Notes: generated from the sequence alone by a model not told the origin. Counted from the stretch's first letter, positions 12,601-24,357 are shown. The stretch: DNA of 64,000 bases from Schistosoma mansoni (GCF_000237925.1 NC_031499.1:2485316-2549315), one strand, 5' to 3'. Translations and numbers: made by a program.

Positions 12601-13184
12601 TATGTCGATGCCATGTGGATTGTCCCAATACTGCCCTAAATCACAGGCAATATAAGACGAAATGAATGATGTTGAATAATGGAATCCAGGAGACGCCACT
12701 CATCCTACTTGGGACTCGTCAGCTGGATTTGCTGCAACCTACAACTGATTCTACGTTATAGATAAAAGGAAATACACTTGAGATCAACATCACTATTCAG
12801 AATATAATTCATTTTAAACTCAAACTAAATTTAAGAGATAATAGTGAACAAGTCTAAATTTAGTGAACTACCTATTTTTTCATTTTCTTAAAAAAAATTA
12901 TGAATAATTAGTAGATTTCTAGACAATATCAAAATATCCAACTTTGACAGTGTCTTACGACTGACATAAAGTAGACAAGATAAATTAGGTCAAATCACGC
13001 TAGACTATGGTCAGAAAGTTGGATAGATTTTGTCTTTATTATATTTTAATTAATTTTCTATATTGAAAATTACCTAACAACCATTTCACCTATTCACCAT
13101 TCTTATTTTGTTTGTCTAAGAAAGAATGAAATTGGTGTGATAAAAGACAAAGGTTTAATACATTTATCTTCTCATTGTTCTTAT
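9667..13184 (+). repeat. direct repeat B, copy 1 (3.5 kb)
   Basis: From CACAAATTTTTACTTCTGC to CATTGTTCTTATCA this stretch matches 20054-23632 in the same orientation with only scattered differences. One clear difference is near 11240, where copy 2 has a longer and different segment. A diverged partial third copy is at 40757-42250. No coding frame is visible. It lies between the two arms of the inverted repeat. Confidence 0.88.
12681..12740 (-). ncRNA. decayed Sm-alpha hammerhead inside repeat B copy 1
   Basis: On the minus strand: CCAGCTGACGAGTCCC, AAGTAGGATGAGTGGCG, TCTCCTGGATTCC. The CUGANGAG core and the helix I closing pairs are kept, but GAAAC has become GATGAG and the cleavage GUC is followed by an extra T. 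The same changes occur in repeat B copy 2, so the SINE was there before the duplication. Confidence 0.6.
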
Positions 13185-13324
13185 CATCAATACGAATATT
13201 TAGTACATTTTTAGATCTGATTAAAACGTAAAACCTTTATGGTTTAAAGACAAGTTAAATAATATCACTGAAGTGTATTACTACAAACTAGGAGAAGAGA
13301 AGACAAACTAAGTGGTACACAGGT

Positions 13325-13697
13325 TTGTAAACAGCTGTCTACTTAAGATACCCAGTTACCGCTGACCAGACATCATCAACAACTTCCTACTTCGGTAGAG
13401 AACAAACCAGCTTCCAGTTGAAGAATAATTTGGGAGAAGAACATGGAGTCGGATAAGATACACATTGAAGAGATCATCAAACTGAATCAAAAGTAAAGTG
13501 TGAACTTGGAATTCTCAAGGCGAAATTGAAGGAGGCAGAGTAAAACACACATTGTGTTAGAAATTAGATGCTGACATCGAGAGAATGGATAACACTTGCG
13601 ATCAGATGAAAATAAGAGTGATCATGGGAGAGAGTCGGTTAGAGAATCATGGTCAGTGTCCTATGTTCCACAAGGAGTAACAGGCGTAAGTAAGTTA
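13325..13697 (+). mobile_element. 5'-truncated, decayed RTE LINE 3' end
   Basis: It contains CAGCTGTCTACTTAAGATAC, AACAAACCAGCTTCCAGTTGAAG and, near the end, GGAGTAACAGGCGTAAGTAAG. These match the C-terminal coding part and the AAGT tail of the copies at 24372-27575 and 50994-54704. Confidence 0.7.
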
Positions 13698-14059
13698 GTG
13701 GTGATCTTAAGAATTCCATTCAACAAATATTCAATATACTCCACAAACCATATCACGAAATAAATTGATGGCTTTTGTTAAATAATAGTAAACTCCATGT
13801 GATTGTTCAGTTTCTACCCAAAATTCTTGTAAAATGATGAACATAGTAAATTTCTTCTTCCTCACGTAATTCCTGATTTATATGTTCTACTATGGAAGGC
13901 TTATTTACAATTTATTTTTAATGTCTGAGTGTTTGTTTAAAAATCCCCATCGTATCCAAACATCATCAGTCACTATGAACAAAGAAAACTCCTTTCAATA
14001 AATTCTCTCTACCAGTTCTACAGTTATATATACAAATCGAAGAATGTTCCCTAAGATCC
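13698..14059. other. gene-free stretch, nothing recognised
   Basis: AT-rich sequence between two RTE remnants. No open frame, RNA gene or repeat could be named. Confidence 0.3.
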
Positions 14060-14230
14060 TATCCTATCAAATGCTTTCTCGTAACCATGGAAGATCATGT
14101 ATAGTTATTAAATGCGTTCGATCGATTGTTCATCAATCATCATTACGATCGCGATTTGGTCTGTAAACGACCGGTCCCTACGCAATCCATTCTGTTGATC
14201 TCAATATTGGGGTTGTCTCTTTTAATACAC
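14060..14230 (-). mobile_element. RTE-like LINE fragment (RT domain)
   Basis: Minus-strand reading recovers pieces equivalent to DRSCTDQIA and DYEKAFD of the RTE reverse transcriptase (here DRSFTDQIA and GYEKAFD). It is a short internal piece and is similar to the fragment at 24025-24225, which points to a related second RTE subfamily. Confidence 0.65.
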
Positions 14231-14344
14231 TGAAACGCGTTTTTACCCAACCTTTTGACAGATAAATTATTTAGATCTTTCCCGTCATTCTTTCATTTAC
14301 CAGACAGTTATTCTTCAGCCAAAATTAGTTTGGATTCTACATCC

Positions 14345-16460
14345 CAAGTTTCATTACTAGCCACATTCTATAGACTATAGATTTTAAAAAAACACAACCT
14401 ATTCAAAACTAAATTACGTACGATATTTTCATTATCATTCTTTAGTAGGTTATCTTAATATTCTCGTTATATAGCGTGAATGCTGACAGAATTTTTGGTT
14501 TTAATAACACTGTCAGAAATACTATGGAGTAATGGAAATCGTGGAATTTTATTGAAATCACGAATCGATGTAAGTCAGACAAACACTGAGAATCTGGAAG
14601 CCCTGAATTACCTCATCGTCTTCATTTTTCACTACTCATCAGTGTATATCCAAAACCTCGTGTTCTGAAACTGAACCCAGGAACTTCGTTATCTCGCAAA
14701 CGCAAAAGCTCTAGATCACTGACACAGGATTCAATGGTGTACAGTTTAACCTTCAATCAACCGATGATGTTGCACCTAAATTTCCCATTGTTTTTTCCAT
14801 TATCAAGTAGCATAGACAGGAGATTTCTAGAGTTCCATTGAGACGTCATGACCTATGAAAGTCAACGATGTCAGGTGTGGAGAAAATACCCTCCGGAAAT
14901 GTTCTCGGTGGCCTAACTGCGTTCCGTCCGTAATGTACACTATGAAAATTATTAGTTTATAAAAGGAGTGTATGTTTGTATTTTCATAACTTTGTTAATT
15001 ATCTTCTGTTGTATTACATTGTCCTCTCAAAAATATTTTCATGTTGTATGACTGAACAGTTGACTTCCATCTATCAGAATTATATGATCATTCTAATTAA
15101 CAAATTGTATTTACTCATTTACTTACTTATGGAATCGTTACAAAGAGTCTGACCCAATAACCGACATATGCTGTAGGTATTGAGAACGAAATACACGACT
15201 TAACAGGGAAATCGATCATAACACTGGATAAGTATGTAAATATTTGAGTTCAATATAACTGAAATATCATGCTTTGCAAGTTCTAAAATTATTGATTACA
15301 ATATAAACTACTGAATAATAATGATAGTAGTAGTAGTAGTAAACAGTCTAGAGTGGCATGCAAAAGCTAACTCACCGATATGCTTGATGCGAATTACGAT
15401 TTCTCGGTAAACAAACGAAGGTCAATGACACAGTGAAATGATAGGTCAATCTAATCCGTCGTTCCAGACCCCGCTAACTAGAGTGAGGAGTCCAAGACGA
15501 TGTCGGGGAAAATATATTCCGTAAGCAGGCGAAGTACAAGCAATCACAATAAGAAGAAATCAACCGTATTTATACAGCATAAAGTTGTCCTTCAGAACCA
15601 TTACAAAATAACACACTAAAATGATACAACGGACAAATAGCGTTTAGGATATTTCCAGGTGGGAAATACGACTTGAAGGTGAAAGGGGTGCTTTTGGCGT
15701 GAAAACAGGGAAATTCAATTGTTCAAAATAAAATTACAAAAATAAGTCATTTACCATGTACGTTCTGGGGATTTAACATCCCCAACACTCACATAAAGGA
15801 TATCAAATTAAGATAGTCCAGAAATGAATGATGGTTCCTTTTCTACTAAAAATCATAATGACCGGTTACTTGAGTCCATTAAAACCAATGTAGTCAGCAA
15901 TCAATGTCGAACACCTACAGAGCTATTGATTTTGGGGATTTATTTATAGCTACATCATGCTCTACAAGTTCCAAAATTATTCAGTACAATATAAACTACT
16001 GAAAAATAATGATAGTAGTAGTGGTAGTAAGCAGTGTAGAGTATCATGTAAGAGCTAACACCCATCATCATAGAATGTCTGGTCATATGTCGAGCTCATA
16101 TATCTTATTCTAGCTTGTGAATAGGCTAATTTATCCATTTTCCTTAAACTTCATTTTGAACTTGTTAAATATTCGCTTATCAACCTTGACTGTTTTATAT
16201 GAGCGTTTGATCTAATGAGTGTCAAAATGAAGGGACCCACTAAAATCGTATATTGTACGGTAAGCAACAGTACTGATAAGAATTTCCTATTTACTTATCA
16301 AAATGGTGTACTTTTATTTTTATTGTAGTTTATTCTCTATACCATACTATATCATTGTAGATAGATAGATAATGAGTTATAATGTATTATTACAATGAAA
16401 TCTTTCAATTCAATGATGAAATTACAGTGTAACTATAAAACAGCTAATGTATCTCGATTT
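14345..16460 (-). repeat. right arm of 2-kb inverted repeat
   Basis: Reverse complement of 7085-9076. It differs by an extra segment of about 120 bp at 16215-16335 and by decay in the inner part (14345-15240). Confidence 0.85.
15501..15787 (-). repeat. LTR-like remnant in right arm
   Basis: Inverted counterpart of 7664-7951, 287 bp, nearly identical, with the same TG...CA ends. It was evidently carried by the inverted duplication rather than inserted independently. Confidence 0.45.
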
Positions 16461-17589
16461 CACGTTCAGTTATTCTGAACGTTGCATTATGGAGAGGTTG
16501 GTATAGTTAAATCACTAGTATAAAGTGTTCGGTTTCACGAGATGACTCTGCGATATAAAAAGTATCACAATGGACACATTGTATTTTCTAGTGCAATTGT
16601 GTGTTGGCATAAATGCGATCTTATCTGTTATATCCTGATAAGAATAATGAATGGTAACTTTTGGGATCCATTTATGAACCAATATTATGCGTATACTTTT
16701 TGTCGTATAACTGTTAAATAACTAAACTATTCACATTCATTCTCCTCTTATTTTGAGCTCTATTTTGACCTATGAACTATTTTCATACGGTTTAACCATT
16801 CTTGAGTTATGCTCTGTCTATCATCTACTATCTCCCTTATTCACAGCCACATTTGGCTAAATCTTGTACAAATGTTGTATCCTATTTTATGGTACGATGT
16901 GTTCTGTCTGGTCGGTATACAAACTCAGTATGTTTGAAATAAATGATTCATATTGCCGAAGCTGTTATTGATGCTGAGCACTTAACAGACAGGGTTAGGC
17001 TGGAAGCAAGGACCGTTAAGTACTCTAGAATGCTCGTAGGGGTTTAAAGCTTCATTGGTCTGATCGATAGTTCACTGTCTATCTGATTGGTGCTTCACAG
17101 GATATAATATTATCCTTTATACAAAAACAAACATTCCTAAGGGTGTTGGATGTTTTCTAGTATCGGCTAAACGTGTGCTGTTTTAGCACTCTTCGGAGTT
17201 CTCAATAATTGGAAAAGGGATTTTCTTAAAAGAAATCCAGACCCAGCAGTAAATCTATCAATCTAACGAAAACCAATGCACTCCAATCATTATATTGGCT
17301 TCAATTCAGTACATCCATTTAATACCTAAATCTCTTTAAAACGAACCCCTTTTATTACTGATTCATAGTTCCAATGAAATAACATGGATTGGTGCAAAAG
17401 TTTTACAATACCACCATGATAAATCAGAAGGTCACTATAGGGTCATAAAAGAAAACAGCATGAAAATATACTATAAAACAACTTAGAATTTCCGAAATGC
17501 CTTAGTTTGTATAAAGCACGAGATCTTTTCACCGAGTTATATAGAAGTTATGCACGCCTAGTCGATGTCCAATATACTACTTAAGACAC
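16461..17589. other. gene-free stretch, nothing recognised
   Basis: AT-rich, with no frame over 60 codons. The segment near 16920-17040 (AATAAATGATTCATATTGCC onward) looks repeat-like but has no second copy in the window. Confidence 0.3.
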
Positions 17590-17908
17590 TTCAGCTGGAT
17601 TCGCCTGCATCCTACAGTTGATTATATTATAGAAAAAAGGAAATACACTTGAGATCAACATCACTATTCAGAATATAATTCATTTTAAACTCAAACTAAA
17701 TTTAAGAGATAATAGTGAACAAGTCTAAATTTAGTGAACTACCTATTTTTTCATTTTCTTAAAAAATTATGAATAATTAGTAGATTTCTAGACAATATCA
17801 AAATATCCAACTTTGATAATGTCATACGACTGACGTGGAGTAAACAAGATAATTAAGGTCAAATCACCCTGGATTATAGTCAGATAGTTGGATAGATTTA
17901 GTCTTTAT
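17590..17908 (+). repeat. right-end fragment of repeat B, part 1
   Basis: Matches 12722-13035 (from CAGCTGGATT through the GTCTTTATTA tract). It continues, after an insertion of about 1 kb, at 18948-19048. Confidence 0.75.
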
Positions 17909-18472
17909 TAATGTGCCTGCAACCTATTTTATTCTGAATGTAAATGTTGTGTGACGTTTAATTAAATTGGGTTTTCTCACTCACTTTCTGCACTGAGCGT
18001 CATTTCGCATCGCTTTGCTTCGCTATCTCATCTTCGCTTCCTTCAATTCGTTTCTTTGATCCTCTGTCTGGATCAACGAGTGTACAAAATATACATACTC
18101 AAACATCATTCTCGTATTTGGCTTATTTTTATTCCCATATTCTCTAACTCGAGTTAAGTCGATAATCATATACGAAGACTGGCGGCATGTATATTTCGAT
18201 AATCATCAGCAAACTATTTAATTGGAGTCAGATAAAGGGGCCGCAAAACTGGTTAGCCTGTCGATACCATCATCATCTAACGTAACTGGCTTCAAAATGA
18301 AGGGCCACGCTAAAACATAATTGGTCATGATGATTGCTTCATGTTGTGATTTTATTGTGGATCATAGAATTTCTCCTTTCATTTCTGTTAAGATCTGCGA
18401 CAATAATAATATTAATAATAATTATTTACCTAATCTATTTTCTTTGTTTCTGTTATCTTTGAAAAAATTTAG

Positions 18473-18648
18473 TTGATTGGCGTGTTAGACCATTGGGAAT
18501 TGTCTTTATGCATTGGGCTCAAAGTTTGGATATCCATGACGCTCAACGTGGTCGTCTATCCACTTTTTGTTTACTTTTAATGCTTATTCATTATCTTCAA
18601 ACTGCTTGCATTCCACCGGTTCTACCTAATTTGCAAGAAAAATTCCCA
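18473..18648 (+). pseudogene. orphan exon of TENT2/GLD-2-type poly(A) RNA polymerase
   Basis: A 176-bp exon with acceptor AAATTTAG at 18472 and donor GTATGT at 18649. It encodes DWRVRPLGIVFMHWAQ, then DIHDAQRGRLSTFCLLLMLI and HYLQT...PVLPNLQEKFP. This is the conserved central helix region of the noncanonical poly(A) polymerase (Cid1/GLD-2/TENT2) family (VRPL, NDAxxGxLSSY, HYLQ, PVLPNLQ). The frame is open and the splice sites look usable. No upstream exon with the catalytic GS/DxD motif and no downstream exon was found on either side, so it is probably a captured gene fragment. It sits inside a mosaic of duplicated pieces, within an insertion into a repeat B fragment. A host gene whose other exons I failed to find cannot be excluded. 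Confidence 0.78.
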
Positions 18649-18947
18649 GTATGTGTGTGTGTATATTTTCTATCCCGTATCATTGGACTAAAAAAAATAC
18701 TTCTGATGGTATTATCACTGTAGCCGTCAGCAAGAAAAAAGGTAGAGGGCAACCATACCAAAACAGGGTTTTGGTTTATGATTTTATTGACCATTTGTAA
18801 TAAAACCTTAATAGTCTCAAACTACATGGTTATGGGATCCACACGATAACTACTATCAGTGGTTAAAGAACAATAGGGTGATATCCCATCAAAATCGGTC
18901 GCCATATGACGAAACTCCATTCATTCATTGTATTGTCTTTGACCTTG

Positions 18948-19048
18948 ACATTAAATTACCTAACAAACAATTCATCTATTCACTATTCTTAGTTGATTTG
19001 TCTAAGAAAGAATGAAATTGGTGTGATAGAAGACAAAGGTTTAGTGGT
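18948..19048 (+). repeat. right-end fragment of repeat B, part 2
   Basis: Matches 13066-13165 (TTACCTAACAACC through GACAAAGGTTTA). Right after it, 19053-19072 (GTTGGGGTGTTGTTTACGAA) matches an internal piece of the 530-bp SINE-like family. Confidence 0.7.
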
Positions 19049-19073
19049 GTTGGGGTGTTGTTTACGAAATTTC

Positions 19074-20053
19074 TTCAAAAACTGTTGGACTTGATACTTT
19101 ACGTGATATTCTCGTAGCACTAACACGTCCTTTGGATTTCGATGAGAGTCAAGGTATGATTTTTGCCATGTATTTGTTTAATAAGATTTACTTTGTTGAG
19201 ACTTTTGTTTGAAGTAAATTTCTAGTGGTTAGTCGGTTTAGAAACGTGATCTATCATAGCCGAAGATGTTCGGTAATTGTATACTGACAACGTTTCACCT
19301 CCAAATACCCACTGACACATGACACCCTTATAGATGCGATTCTACGAATTGGGTTATTTAGAAATTTAGAAATGCTCTTATGTTTTGCTTCGAGTAAATA
19401 CATATAAACTTTCCTGGTCTAGTTCACTATCACATCCATCGTTAACCAAACAGGTTTTTTTAGATGACTACAATCTGTCTTTGTTGGTTTCTCACAAGAA
19501 ATGTGTATTGTTTGTTACTTATCCTTCGTTCACGCCATTTCCTCTCTTCTATTTTTCCCACAATATTGTTATTATGCTTTTGTATAATTTATATTTCCCT
19601 TAGCCCTTCTGGCTTATTTTTAAATCCCGACTACCAAGAACTGTACATGTGAGTCTTGAGGCCTTAATCTCATAAACGTTTTTATCAGTAGTAGTAGTAG
19701 TAGTAGTAGAGTGCCTTTCTGCTGAAATGTATTTGTCATTTATTTAATAATATTTGTCCAATTACTATAACCCTTCATAAATCGACATGGTTTTATTCTA
19801 TTTTAGACTGTTTTACTCCATTGTTTCATTCGACCGTGATGAAAATATCGGATTTACGTAAAGGTATGCAAGTGAAAGGTCGTGTAGAGAATGTCACTAC
19901 TTTTGGTGCATTCTGTGACATTGATGTTGAAGAAAATGCCTACATTCCAAGACATGAATATCCTCGAAATTGTTCAACATCTAACCTAAAAATCGCCAGT
20001 GAAACGTCTATCACTGGGATTGGCGTTAGTGATGGCGGTGATATTCATCAAAG
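19074..20053 (+). pseudogene. inverted partial copy of the SRBD1 3' end
   Basis: Reverse-complement match, very high identity, to 36348-37317. It carries most of SRBD1 exon 12 ([20 protein letters not shown]), the whole intron 12 with its AGT microsatellite, and the first part of exon 13 (from acceptor TTTTAG at 19805). The S1 domain frame ([21 protein letters not shown]) is open but is cut within the domain at about 20053, where repeat B copy 2 begins. It lacks the start of exon 12 and the end of the S1 domain, so it is a nonfunctional gene fragment. Confidence 0.9.
19687..19710 (+). repeat. AGT trinucleotide microsatellite
   Basis: About eight AGT units in the copied SRBD1 intron 12. The original at 36682-36703 has about seven units on the other strand. 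Confidence 0.9.
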
Positions 20054-23000
20054 CACAAATTTTTACTTCTGCTACATCTTACTCACATTTTTATAAGTAG
20101 TATAATATTGAGAAAAACTGTTAGCAGACATCAATATGAGGTTGACTGATACAATCTATAGTTAACAATTTGAAGATAGATAGGTAATTTGTAAAGTTTT
20201 CTTATCCATTTACATGTAGAGAATATTCTATCTAATCAGAATAAAACATTCCTTCCTTTGTGAATCATATAACTCAAACAATGATGAAATATTCAAGTCA
20301 ATTTTAATCAGAATAAGTGATCACAGTTATAAGATTATCGTTGTGGTTTATCACTGTTTCGTATAGTTTACAGTCTTACACATCACTCCGATCCGATAAA
20401 TTACTTAACATTTCATTTGAACGACATAGATTTTGAATGCATAGCTGTGCTGAAGATTCTAATTCAGTTACAAACTAGCTGTGTTAGTATGTGTGGAATA
20501 AATGTTGAGGAAAAGCAATAATTTGTCTACCAACTAGAAATAACGTTTACTGATTACCCTTGATAATAAAGATATTAAGAAAATCTCATTAGTTTCAAGA
20601 TTTATGATTCTTATCTACTCAGGATCATGTCAATACGATTTCATCTGATCGTTTGAATCACGAACTGACACTATTCAGATAACCACTGAAAGTGAGAGAG
20701 TATTGGAAAGCTGTTCGTTATAGTACGGAACTTTTCATGTGTATTTCCACGACATTATCAGAGATCGAATCGCAAACTTTCAGATCACTTAGCTGAGACC
20801 CAATAACTTACATATGCAACTTCAGTCAGTGATGTTACCTATGAAAACTATCAATCTTGACAATATCGTGTGATAAGAATTTCATTTCGCGGATGCAGTT
20901 TAAAATAAACCACGTCAGGAATAAAAAGTGAAGAATGTTTTGTAGAAAATGAAGTCGAAAAAAAGATGAATATTGACCACGTTTCATAGAGAACAATCTC
21001 AATAAAGAAGTGGTCGTGAAACTAGATACTGTTTCGGCTTAAGTTCAGGGAATGATATTCATTGATCTGCGAATTCCTTTCGATGTAGGAAAGCTTGATG
21101 GGAGACACCGTGTGACACTGACTTAGAATTCAACTTGAATGTAAAAGATGACAGTCGGAATAATTTATCTCCGACTAACCTTTCTGGCATCGCACGGAAG
21201 TCGCTGATCAATGATCATCATTCCCTAGACTTAAAGCCTACACAGTATCTAGTTTCACATCCTAATCTTTATTGAGAATCCATAATATATACAAGACAAT
21301 CATCAACCACACAATATGAAACAAGTAACTCATCATTTAAAAACGTGTTTCCATGCAATAACATGACTACTAAACAATCCCAGTGTAACATTTACAAACA
21401 TACTACATCAAATGAAACACTATCAACGTAACACAAACTAAAAATTTTATAGAATATCTTGAGATAGAATTCTTTTATTGTTATTTAAAGATACTACTGA
21501 TGAACATCAAGCATCTCTTGGATTTCATGAGTAATTCGTCCCATTAATCATACATATACACTGAGAATGAGTTTCAATAACATGATAAGCTCATAGCAAA
21601 TCACAGTGACTACATGGTACAATATACCTTAATAAATGAGACGAGAACTGAAGCAATCTACCATGAAATCAAGACCAGTAATAATCTTTAACATTGCATA
21701 TTTACTTTACAAAATCAACTGATTCACATATTAAACTAGTACGCTATGAATTTGAAATTTCACATGGTGGACTGACTTCAGTTAGGACAGGCATTGAAAA
21801 ACCAAAATAAGAAAGCTTACATTCATAAATCTCGACAATATATATAAATACCTTTTAAGTTAACGTTCAAGATATCGTGTGATACTTTACAACTCAGTAA
21901 GTTCAGTTCAATCGTCAAGTTTTCAACTATATGACTGAAAATCAAGTGTTCAAGCCATTGAACCATAAGATCAAATGACAACGTGGTGAATGCAGCCGGT
22001 CATGTGCTAATAGTCAAGATCGACAGCTCTGTTCCATCGTGAATGAATTGTTTACATATCTAACGTCTACTTTTACATGTGACAACCTTATTAACATTAC
22101 CTATTTATAAATATACATGAGGTTTAATATGATTCGACTTTTCGAGCGATAAATACATACCCTATTACACCACCTTCAATAAACTAACGAACTGGTCTGT
22201 CACGGTCACTATATACGAGATAACTGTAAACCGCTTATACCTAATCAAAAGACCTTAATATGTTGTCTCTTATGAAATTTCATCATTTCAGCTTGTAATA
22301 CTTGTGACTGTAAGCAATATCGAGGCAATGCTCACAGGATGCACACATGTCAATAAGAGACTGATCGATTGCAATGCTAAAGATCAGTCGGAAGATTTGA
22401 GCAACTAATACAAAAATGAATTAATGAACAACATATGTTTACAGAATTTCGAAAAACAGTACACTGGGAAACAGCTTGCAAACAACGTTACTCTCTTAAT
22501 CAATTTCCGCTTCATCAAGTGATGATAAGTACTAATCAGAATTAAGTAAATAAAAGAAACAATTTCATTGCTATCAGGTTGTTATCACTAAACCAATGAG
22601 TTTTTCCGCATAAGAGAATTTCATTATTTATGTGCCGACTTAAAATAACAGCCTTACAAAATTCCCACTGAATAAATGCACTAAAATCATGAAAATAATA
22701 ACAACCTATCACCTCGTCATTTGTAGATTAACAAGCGACGCCTTCCTATACAATGCTTATGTCTATTGTGAGTGTCACAAGATCAATGTGCAATCGTTGT
22801 GTGTAAATGCAAAGATGACATAAGAAAGAGAATCGTCAAAACAGCAACCTGTTAATTCATCTAAACATACATCGAATATATCATCAACACAAGAATGAAC
22901 TTATGTGATGAAGATAAAAGAATTCGTATTGTTTAAGCTATACATATGATATTTAAGACAGGTTCAGACTTTAGTTCGTTTTCGAATTGGTTGTGTGAAT

Positions 23001-23632
23001 CTTCAAGCTAACGTTCAACACTACAATTGATCAGTCTTTCACTGGTGTATGTCGATGCCATGTGGATTGTCCCAATACTGCCCTAAATCACAGGCAATAT
23101 AAGACGAAATGAATGATGTTGAATAATGGAATCCAGGAGACGCAACTCATCCTACTTGGGACTCGTCAGCTGGATTTGCTGCAACCTACAACTGATTCTA
23201 CGTTATAGATAAAAGGAAATACACTTGAGATCAACATCACTATTCAGAATATAATTCATTTTAAACTCAAACTAAATTTAAGAGATAATAGTGAACAAGT
23301 CTAAATTTAGTGAACTACCTATTTTTTCATTTTCTTAAAAAAAATTATGAATAATTAGTAGATTTCTAGACAATATCAAAATATCCAACTTTGACAGTGT
23401 CTTACGACTGACATAAAGTAGACAAGATAAATTAGGTCAAATCACGCTAGACTATGGTCAGAAAGTTGGATAGATTTTGTCTTTATTATATTTTAATTAA
23501 TTTTCTATATTGAAAATTACCTAACAACCATTTCACCTATTCACCATTCTTATTTTGTTTGTCTAAGAAAGAATGAAATTGGTGTGATAAAAGACAAAGG
23601 TTTAATACATTTATCTTCTCATTGTTCTTATC
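20054..23632 (+). repeat. direct repeat B, copy 2 (3.6 kb)
   Basis: Same-orientation copy of 9667-13184. It keeps the segment 21630-21705 (ATAAATGAGACGAGAAC onward), which copy 1 has lost and copy 3 in the SRBD1 intron also has, so copy 2 is nearer the ancestral state here. It abuts the truncated SRBD1 copy exactly at its left end. Confidence 0.88.
23127..23185 (-). ncRNA. decayed Sm-alpha hammerhead inside repeat B copy 2
   Basis: Same motif as 12681-12740 with one further difference (GTTGCGTCTCC for GTGGCGTCTCC). GAAAC is lost, so it is probably inactive. Confidence 0.6.
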
Positions 23633-23659
23633 AGTATGAATAATTAGTAAGTTTCTCTC

Positions 23660-24019
23660 TCAAATGCCCTGGTATGACCGAGAGTGTGGAGAGTCCAAAC
23701 TCCCTCTAGAAATGCTTTCACATGGCCAAGCGTATACAGACTCTGCCAGGAAATTCCCACTCACTGCCTTCTCGTGGTGGGGATGTTGTTTACGAAATTG
23801 AGAGGACGAAAAGTGAATGTACGAAGCTTTAACCGGTTTAGCGAATATGAAGGATCTGCGTAGGGGAGTTGGTAAACCGTGATTCCAAACCAGTGGTGCA
23901 CATGGACTCTAGTATCCTGAGTAAACCAACTGCGAATAAATCAATCGTTGGTCACCGGATACCACGGGGCTGCATCTCTTTACCATGCTCCACTGCCTTG
24001 TGCATCAGACTTTTAGGTC
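23660..24019 (+). repeat. truncated copy of 530-bp SINE-like family
   Basis: It starts AAATGCCCTGGTATGACCGA and follows the family to CACTGCCTTGTGCATCAGAC, then is cut. It is more diverged than the copies at 27970 and 51739. An RTE fragment follows at once. Confidence 0.75.
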
Positions 24020-24024
24020 GACTC

Positions 24025-24225
24025 ATTGTTCATCAATCATCATTACGATCGTGATTTGGTCTGTACACGACCGATCCTTACGGAATCCAGCCTGTTGATA
24101 TCGATGTTAGGCATCTACTGACTGTTTCATTCGGTTCAGTAACGCTGTTGAAAACATTTCCTGGTAGTGGCAGTAGTAGTTTGATGCCTGTGTAATTCTC
24201 ACACTTGATGAGATAGTCATATTAG
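24025..24225 (-). mobile_element. RTE-like LINE fragment (RT domain)
   Basis: The minus strand reads LIKCENYTGI, a GNVFN-like piece and a tract equivalent to [14 protein letters not shown], with frame breaks. It resembles 14060-14230. Confidence 0.65.
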
Positions 24226-24284
24226 GTCGTTCTATGAATTAGATTTCTTAATTTATTAGTCCTGAATTTGGTTGGAGTGAGGTG

Positions 24285-24357
24285 AGTTAAATATATTACT
24301 TTGTATACATACCTCAAACATCTTAGTCCAAACGCCCAATGTAGTGAACGAGAACGC
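24285..24357 (+). repeat. left part of a repeat interrupted by RTE copy 1
   Basis: TAGTGAACGAGAACGCAA here and the tract right of the RTE (27590-27790) together resemble 60148-60460, where TAGTGAGCGAGAACACAATT runs on without the LINE. RTE copy 1 therefore landed inside an older repeat of unknown family. Confidence 0.5.

Noticed and set aside
18493-18723. Reading the poly(A) polymerase exon through its donor to a stop as a single-exon gene
   Set aside because: Homology ends exactly at the GTATGT donor, and the following residues are encoded by a GT-rich intron start.
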